Origin: Catenuloplanes indicus | GTDB taxonomy: Bacteria; Actinomycetota; Actinomycetes; Mycobacteriales; Micromonosporaceae | Assembly: GCF_030813715.1 (NCBI RefSeq) | Contig: NZ_JAUSUZ010000001.1 | Coordinates: 186,001-250,000 of the forward strand | DNA length: 64,000 bases | Direction of reading: 5' to 3' | Shown here: positions 60,265-64,000 of the stretch, in pieces | How the letters are laid out: the number at the start of each line of letters is the position of its first letter | Position numbering within the stretch: position 1 is the first letter of the stretch | Made by a program: the position numbers and the translations under genes | Notes under the pieces: generated by a model | What the model saw: the letters and a program-made list of their open reading frames with translations, nothing else | Told to the model about the DNA's origin: nothing | Databases searched by the model: none

Positions 60265-61044
60265 TCAGGCGGTGGAGGGCCGACGTCGGGCCGGGGGACG
60301 GCGCGTTGTCGCGACGGTCGCGACGGCGAGGGCGCCGATCCCGGCGACGGCCAGCGCCCCGAGGGCGCCGGCCCCCGTGCTGAAGGTGGACAGGGCCACG
60401 CCGAGCAGAGCCCAGATTCCGGTCGCACCGGCCGCGACACGTGCCGGGAACGTGCGGCACACCGCGGTGACGAGCGTGATCTCGCTGACCACCGCCGCCG
60501 CCAGCAGCGCGGCCAGTAACGGGATCGGCGGCCGGCTGGTCACGCTGGCGACGTTGATCCATACCGCTGCGGCGCTCCAGCCTGCGTAGACGCCCAGCAC
60601 GCTCTCCACGAGGACCGTGTCCTTGGCGAGTCCGCCTCCGGTGCCGTGCACGTCGGGTGCGCGGCGGAGCGCGACCACCAGCATCGCGAGCATCAAGCCG
60701 AAGACCGGAACCGTCAGCACGGGTACGGCGGCGGCCAGCAACAGCCACAGTACGAAACCGGTCTGCGTGATGCTCAACGGTACGTGCAGGCGCCGGAAGG
60801 CCGGCGCGATTGCGCGGTCCCGCTTCAGTCCACATACCGCCACCAGCAGACAGCCGAGCACCACCACGCCCCACACCGCGAAGAACGGCCCGGGCGGCAC
60901 CACCACCGGATCGTCGTCGGCACCTTGGTCGAAGCCGGCCAGAGAAGGGCTTGCGGCCTGGATCAGCGCCGTGGCCAGCAGTACCCAGGCTCCGATCGGT
61001 GTGTTCGGCCACCGCCGGCGTGGGACCTGATGTTCATCGCTCAT
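60265..61044 (-). CDS. polytopic membrane protein, TspO/MBR-like
   Basis: Protein of 259 aa with about seven hydrophobic segments. PPGPFFAVWGVVVLGCLL and VYAGWSAAAVWINVASV resemble the P-x-W-x-F-x-x-x-W and Y-x-G-W-x-(T)-x-A-x-x-x-N segments of the tryptophan-rich sensory protein group, though the family length is usually shorter. It starts inside the end of the marR gene (11-nt overlap), so it is co-expressed with that regulator. Ligand (tetrapyrroles in TspO) is not inferred. Confidence 0.55.
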   Translation of the reverse strand: MSDEHQVPRRRWPNTPIGAWVLLATALIQAASPSLAGFDQGADDDPVVVPPGPFFAVWGVVVLGCLLVAVCGLKRDRAIAPAFRRLHVPLSITQTGFVLWLLLAAAVPVLTVPVFGLMLAMLVVALRRAPDVHGTGGGLAKDTVLVESVLGVYAGWSAAAVWINVASVTSRPPIPLLAALLAAAVVSEITLVTAVCRTFPARVAAGATGIWALLGVALSTFSTGAGALGALAVAGIGALAVATVATTRRPPARRRPSTA

Positions 61045-61576
61045 CGGGCTGCGTCCCTTCGGATCGGCGGGTGTGCGCCGTACCGCCGGTGGTTGCGGGG
61101 TTGGCTTCCTCGCCGGCGGCCGGGGTGACCTCGATGGTCGCTGCCACGCAGGCGCGCAGGAAGCGTTCGATGACGTCCGCCTCGCTGGGGGTGAATTCGG
61201 CGACGACGGCGCGCAGGCGGGCGCCCAGGGGGGTGAAGTACGCCACGGTCAGGTCGCGGGCCCGTTCGTGCAGCACCAGGACGCGGCTGCGCCGATCGTG
61301 TTGAGCCGGGATGCGACGTATGTGACCTGCCCGTTCCAGGCGGCTCAGCAGGGCGGAGGTGGCCGGCGCGCTGAGGGACAGTGCCGCCGACAACCGCGTC
61401 GGTGTCATCGGTGACCGTTGCAGTTCGCCGATCCACAGGTGCGCCATGGCCTCCAGATCGGTGCGATGCAGATGATGCCGGCGCGCGAAGACGTCGGCGA
61501 AGCGGTCGTTGGCAAGCGTGAACTCGCGCAGCAGGGCGACGATCTGGCCAGCTTGTGGCGTGGTCACGGATGACAT
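61034..61576 (-). CDS. MarR-family repressor
   Basis: Protein of 180 aa. Winged helix-turn-helix with TPTRLSAALSLSAPATSALLSRLERAGHIRR (about 68-100) and the wing RIPAQHDRRSRVLVL. The start ATG lies at the edge of a 29-bp palindrome with no classical ribosome site in front, so autoregulation is very likely and translation may be leaderless. Divergent from the ABC exporter starting at 61647, the probable target; typical trigger is the exported drug or phenolic. Confidence 0.88.
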   Translation of the reverse strand: MSSVTTPQAGQIVALLREFTLANDRFADVFARRHHLHRTDLEAMAHLWIGELQRSPMTPTRLSAALSLSAPATSALLSRLERAGHIRRIPAQHDRRSRVLVLHERARDLTVAYFTPLGARLRAVVAEFTPSEADVIERFLRACVAATIEVTPAAGEEANPATTGGTAHTRRSEGTQPDER

Positions 61577-61605
61577 GCTACTACTTCCATCATGGAAGTA
61601 GTAGC
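61577..61605. promoter_or_regulatory. MarR operator, 29-bp palindrome
   Basis: GCTACTACTTCCAT-C-ATGGAAGTAGTAGC: perfect 14-bp arms around one base. It abuts the marR start (61576) and lies 41 nt upstream of the ABC start, so one site covers both promoters. Confidence 0.8.
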
Positions 61606-61646
61606 GGTGCGGGGTGCGCTCAGCCGCAGTAACGGGAGGTGATCCG

Positions 61647-62663
61647 GTGATCGAGATCGACGGGCTGGTCAAGCAGTACGGCCCGGCACGGGCGCTGGAC
61701 GGTTTGTCATTCACCGCCAAGGCCGGAACGGTGACGGGATTCCTCGGTCCCAACGGGGCCGGTAAATCCACCGCGCTGAGGATCCTGCTCGGCCTGGATC
61801 GCGCCGACGCCGGACATGCCACCGTCGGCGGGCGCCGCTACGCCGACCTCCGTGCACCGCTGCACCTGGTGGGAAGCCTGCTGGATGCCAAGGCCGTGGC
61901 TCCGCGCATGAGCGCCCACTCGCATCTGCTGGCACTGGCCCGCAGCAACGGCATCAGCATCCGGCGGGTGACGCACGTCCTGGAGACCTGTGGGTTGCAA
62001 CAGGTGTCACGGCGGTCGGCGGGCGATTTCAGTCTTGGCATGAGCCAGCGTCTGGGTCTCGCGGCGGCACTGCTCGGCGACCCGGCTGTGCTGATCCTGG
62101 ACGAACCGGTCAACGGACTGGACCCCGACGGGATCATCTGGCTGCGCGGGCTTCTGCGCGCCCTTGCCGCGGAAGGGCGCACCGTGCTGCTGTCCTCGCA
62201 TCTGATGAGCGAGATGGCGCAGACCGCGCATGATCTGGTGGTGATCGGGCAGGGCCGCCTGCTGGCCCAGACCACGGTCGCCGACATCGTCTCCCGCGCC
62301 GCCGGCGGCGGGGTGCGCCTGCGTACCCCGGACGCGGGCGCCTTCGCTGATGTGCTCCGGGGCCGCGGCTTCACCGTCGGCACGCCGGACGGATCCGGCG
62401 TCCCCGGAGACGATCCTGGCTCGCCGACGGGCCACCCCGGCGGGGTCACCCTGCACGTGCGGGCCGGCACCACGGACGAGATCGGCCGTCTCGCCGCCGA
62501 ACAGCGCATCACCGTGCTGGAACTCAGCTCCCTTGAGGTCTCTCTCGAAGAGGCCTACCTACAGCTGACCCGGGACCAGGTGCAATACCGCGGCCGCTTC
62601 ACCTCCGACATCGAAGCCCCGGCCGGCGGTCGCGTGCCGGAGACAGACGGAGTGCTCTCATGA
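61647..62663 (+). CDS. ABC exporter ATP-binding protein
   Basis: Protein of 338 aa. Walker A GPNGAGKST (about 38-46), signature FSLGMSQRLGLAAALLG, Walker B LILDEPVNGLDP, switch SSHLMSEM, tail SLEEAYLQLTRDQ. GTG start with GGGAGGTGATCC. Between the switch and the tail lies an extra Gly/Pro linker (about 245-275, SGVPGDDPGSPTG) not seen in the paralogue at 56637. Controlled by the MarR operator. Confidence 0.92.
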   Translation: MIEIDGLVKQYGPARALDGLSFTAKAGTVTGFLGPNGAGKSTALRILLGLDRADAGHATVGGRRYADLRAPLHLVGSLLDAKAVAPRMSAHSHLLALARSNGISIRRVTHVLETCGLQQVSRRSAGDFSLGMSQRLGLAAALLGDPAVLILDEPVNGLDPDGIIWLRGLLRALAAEGRTVLLSSHLMSEMAQTAHDLVVIGQGRLLAQTTVADIVSRAAGGGVRLRTPDAGAFADVLRGRGFTVGTPDGSGVPGDDPGSPTGHPGGVTLHVRAGTTDEIGRLAAEQRITVLELSSLEVSLEEAYLQLTRDQVQYRGRFTSDIEAPAGGRVPETDGVLS

Positions 62664-63496
62664 CGCCGGCCGACTCGCCCGCCGGCCTGATCGACGACCG
62701 GCTCGCACACGTCCGGCCGACCCGCCGGCGGCAACTGCGTAACGCCGTGGCAGCCGAATGGGTCAAAGCGCGCTCGGTTCCCTCCACCTGGACCGCCCTC
62801 GGCACGTTCACCGTCATCATGCTCGCCCTTTCCCTCGTCATTCCGCTGACGCGAGAGGTCGGCGATGCCGCCGCGGCCGCGCAGGCCGGTGCACAACCGG
62901 TGGCTCTCGCGCTCAGCGGTGTATTCATGGGCCAGGTCGCACTGGCTCTCTGGGGAGCCTTGCTGGTCACGGGCGAGTTCTCGTCACGGTCGATCACCAC
63001 ATCGACGCTCGCGGTACCCCAGCGCCAGGTGTTGCTCGGCGCCAAGGCGGTGCTCCTGGTGGTCATGACGGCCCCGCTGGCGCTGCTGATCACCGCGGCC
63101 GCCACGGCCCTCGGCCTGGCCGCGCTCGACTCCCGCAACGTGCCCGTCGACGCGGGCGATCCCGCCGTGGTCCGTGCCGTATGCGGCGGCGCCGTCTACC
63201 TGACGCTGGTGGCGGTGCTCGGTCTCGCGGCAGGAGCTGTGCTGCGCTCCACCGCCGCCGCTGTCGTCTGCCTCACCGGAGTGCTGTTCCTGCTGCCCGT
63301 CCTGATCGGGCTCCTGCCCGCCTCGATCGCCGACACGGTCAGTCCCTGGCTCCCGAGTCAGGCCGGGCAGGCGGCGATTCAGCTGGCCACTCCGGCCGGA
63401 TACCTGGAACCTCTGTCCGGTGTGCTGGTCCTGTTCGCCTACACGCTGGCAGCGCTCGCCACCGGCATGTACCGCGTGGTCAAGCGCGACGTCTAG
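62660..63496 (+). CDS. ABC-2 type exporter permease
   Basis: Protein of 278 aa with about six membrane segments. AAEWVKARSVPSTWTALGTF marks the entry helix and GEFSSRSITTSTLAVPQRQV the loop after segment 2, both near-copies of the permease at 55894. ATGA overlap with the ATPase gene. Exporter of an unknown compound under the MarR regulator. Confidence 0.9.
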   Translation: MTPADSPAGLIDDRLAHVRPTRRRQLRNAVAAEWVKARSVPSTWTALGTFTVIMLALSLVIPLTREVGDAAAAAQAGAQPVALALSGVFMGQVALALWGALLVTGEFSSRSITTSTLAVPQRQVLLGAKAVLLVVMTAPLALLITAAATALGLAALDSRNVPVDAGDPAVVRAVCGGAVYLTLVAVLGLAAGAVLRSTAAAVVCLTGVLFLLPVLIGLLPASIADTVSPWLPSQAGQAAIQLATPAGYLEPLSGVLVLFAYTLAALATGMYRVVKRDV

Positions 63497-63568
63497 CACG
63501 CGCTGGGCGCTGCCGGCCGTGCGGGAGGGGTGGATGGCGATCCGGTGGGATCGCCATCCGTACGCGCG

Positions 63569-64000
63569 TCAGATCGTGGGTGGGCGGGTCCAGAGGCGGT
63601 TGTCGGAGGTGGCGCAGAAGAGGCTGCCGGCGACCGCGTCCATCGCGACCACGTTGTTCGCGTGCCCGATGTCGGTCCACGGCGTGTCCCACGGGTTCGG
63701 GTCGCGCATCCACAGGTTGCCGTCGCTGGTCGCGCAGAACAGCGTGGCGGTGAGCCCGGCCAGCCCGACCACGTTGTCGGCGTGGCCGATGTCGGCCCAG
63801 CCGACCTCCCACGGCACCGGATCACGCATCCACAGCCGGTTGTCGCGCGTGGTGCAGTAGAGCTTGCCGTTGAGGCCGGCCATCGCGGTCACGTCGTTGG
63901 CGTGGCCGATGTCGGTCCACGGCGTGTCCCACGGGAACGCATCGCGCATCCACAGCCGGTTGTCGCCGGTCGCGCAGAACAGCATGCCGTTCAGGCCGGC
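63569..64000 (-). CDS. tandem-repeat (tachylectin/propeller-like) protein, C-terminal part
   Basis: The frame is open at the right window edge; 143 residues are present. They form just over three repeats of about 42 residues, each running D-(N/G)-(R/N)-LWMRD then PWDTPWTDIGHANDV and GL-x-(G/A)-x-LFCATSDN, with the first repeat closest to the second and the last shortened before TRPPTI. The pattern is that of secreted beta-propeller or tachylectin-like repeats that bind sugars; function not known. The high DNA identity between units (for example GCGTGGCCGATGTCGGTCC twice) suggests recent duplication. Confidence 0.75.
   Translation of the reverse strand, partial: AGLNGMLFCATGDNRLWMRDAFPWDTPWTDIGHANDVTAMAGLNGKLYCTTRDNRLWMRDPVPWEVGWADIGHADNVVGLAGLTATLFCATSDGNLWMRDPNPWDTPWTDIGHANNVVAMDAVAGSLFCATSDNRLWTRPPTI

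Overview
The window is high-GC DNA with GGAGG-type ribosome sites, frequent GTG/TTG starts and actinobacterial families (SigB/F-type sigma factor, DUF1918, DUF1876, Acg-type nitroreductase, F420/LLM enzymes, MmyB-type XRE regulator). It looks like the chromosome of a filamentous actinomycete, probably Micromonosporaceae (Actinoplanes-like); the genus is inference. No rRNA, tRNA, CRISPR array or intact insertion sequence was recognised.

Region 1 (about 1.6-22.7 kb) is a dense stress/dormancy island whose content matches the DosR (DevR) hypoxia regulon of Mycobacterium tuberculosis: seven universal stress protein (USP) genes, Hsp20, two Acg-like nitroreductases, a CBS-BON protein, DUF1876, a split-barrel flavin protein, a metal P-type ATPase fused to a hemerythrin domain, an OsmC protein, a flavodoxin, PPDK, a sigma factor, and relics of a release-factor-like gene and of a wax ester synthase/DGAT. 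Palindromes of the form GGGACC-N3-GGCCCTG, close to the DosR box, lie in most intergenic gaps, commonly 49-66 nt before a start codon. The DosR/DosS pair itself is not in the window.

Region 2 (22.9-30.7 kb) has an exporter-type ABC pair, NhaA and an MGT-type glycosyltransferase, each preceded by a near-identical short leader hairpin, then a cytochrome P450 and a SnoaL-like protein. Region 3 (30.9-37.3 kb) holds an ABC exporter with its TetR regulator and operator, an SDR, an XRE regulator and a secreted protein, with an imperfect 31-nt direct repeat at both ends. Region 4 (37.5-45.4 kb) is a nucleoside-type (BMP) ABC importer in one operon with a P450, divergent from a RutA-like flavin monooxygenase and followed by an F420-type LLM enzyme: a candidate uptake-and-oxidation cassette.

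Region 5 (45.5-55.9 kb) mixes regulator/enzyme pairs (SDR-TetR, ketopantoate-reductase-like, NTF2-AraC) with several relics (MFS, TrmH, tyrosine recombinase), which points to a region of rearrangement, plus a leucine-rich-repeat-variant protein. Region 6 (55.9-64 kb) has two homologous ABC exporters, one next to a NarL-type two-component system and one divergent from a MarR regulator across a 29-bp palindrome, and ends in a tandem-repeat protein cut by the window edge.
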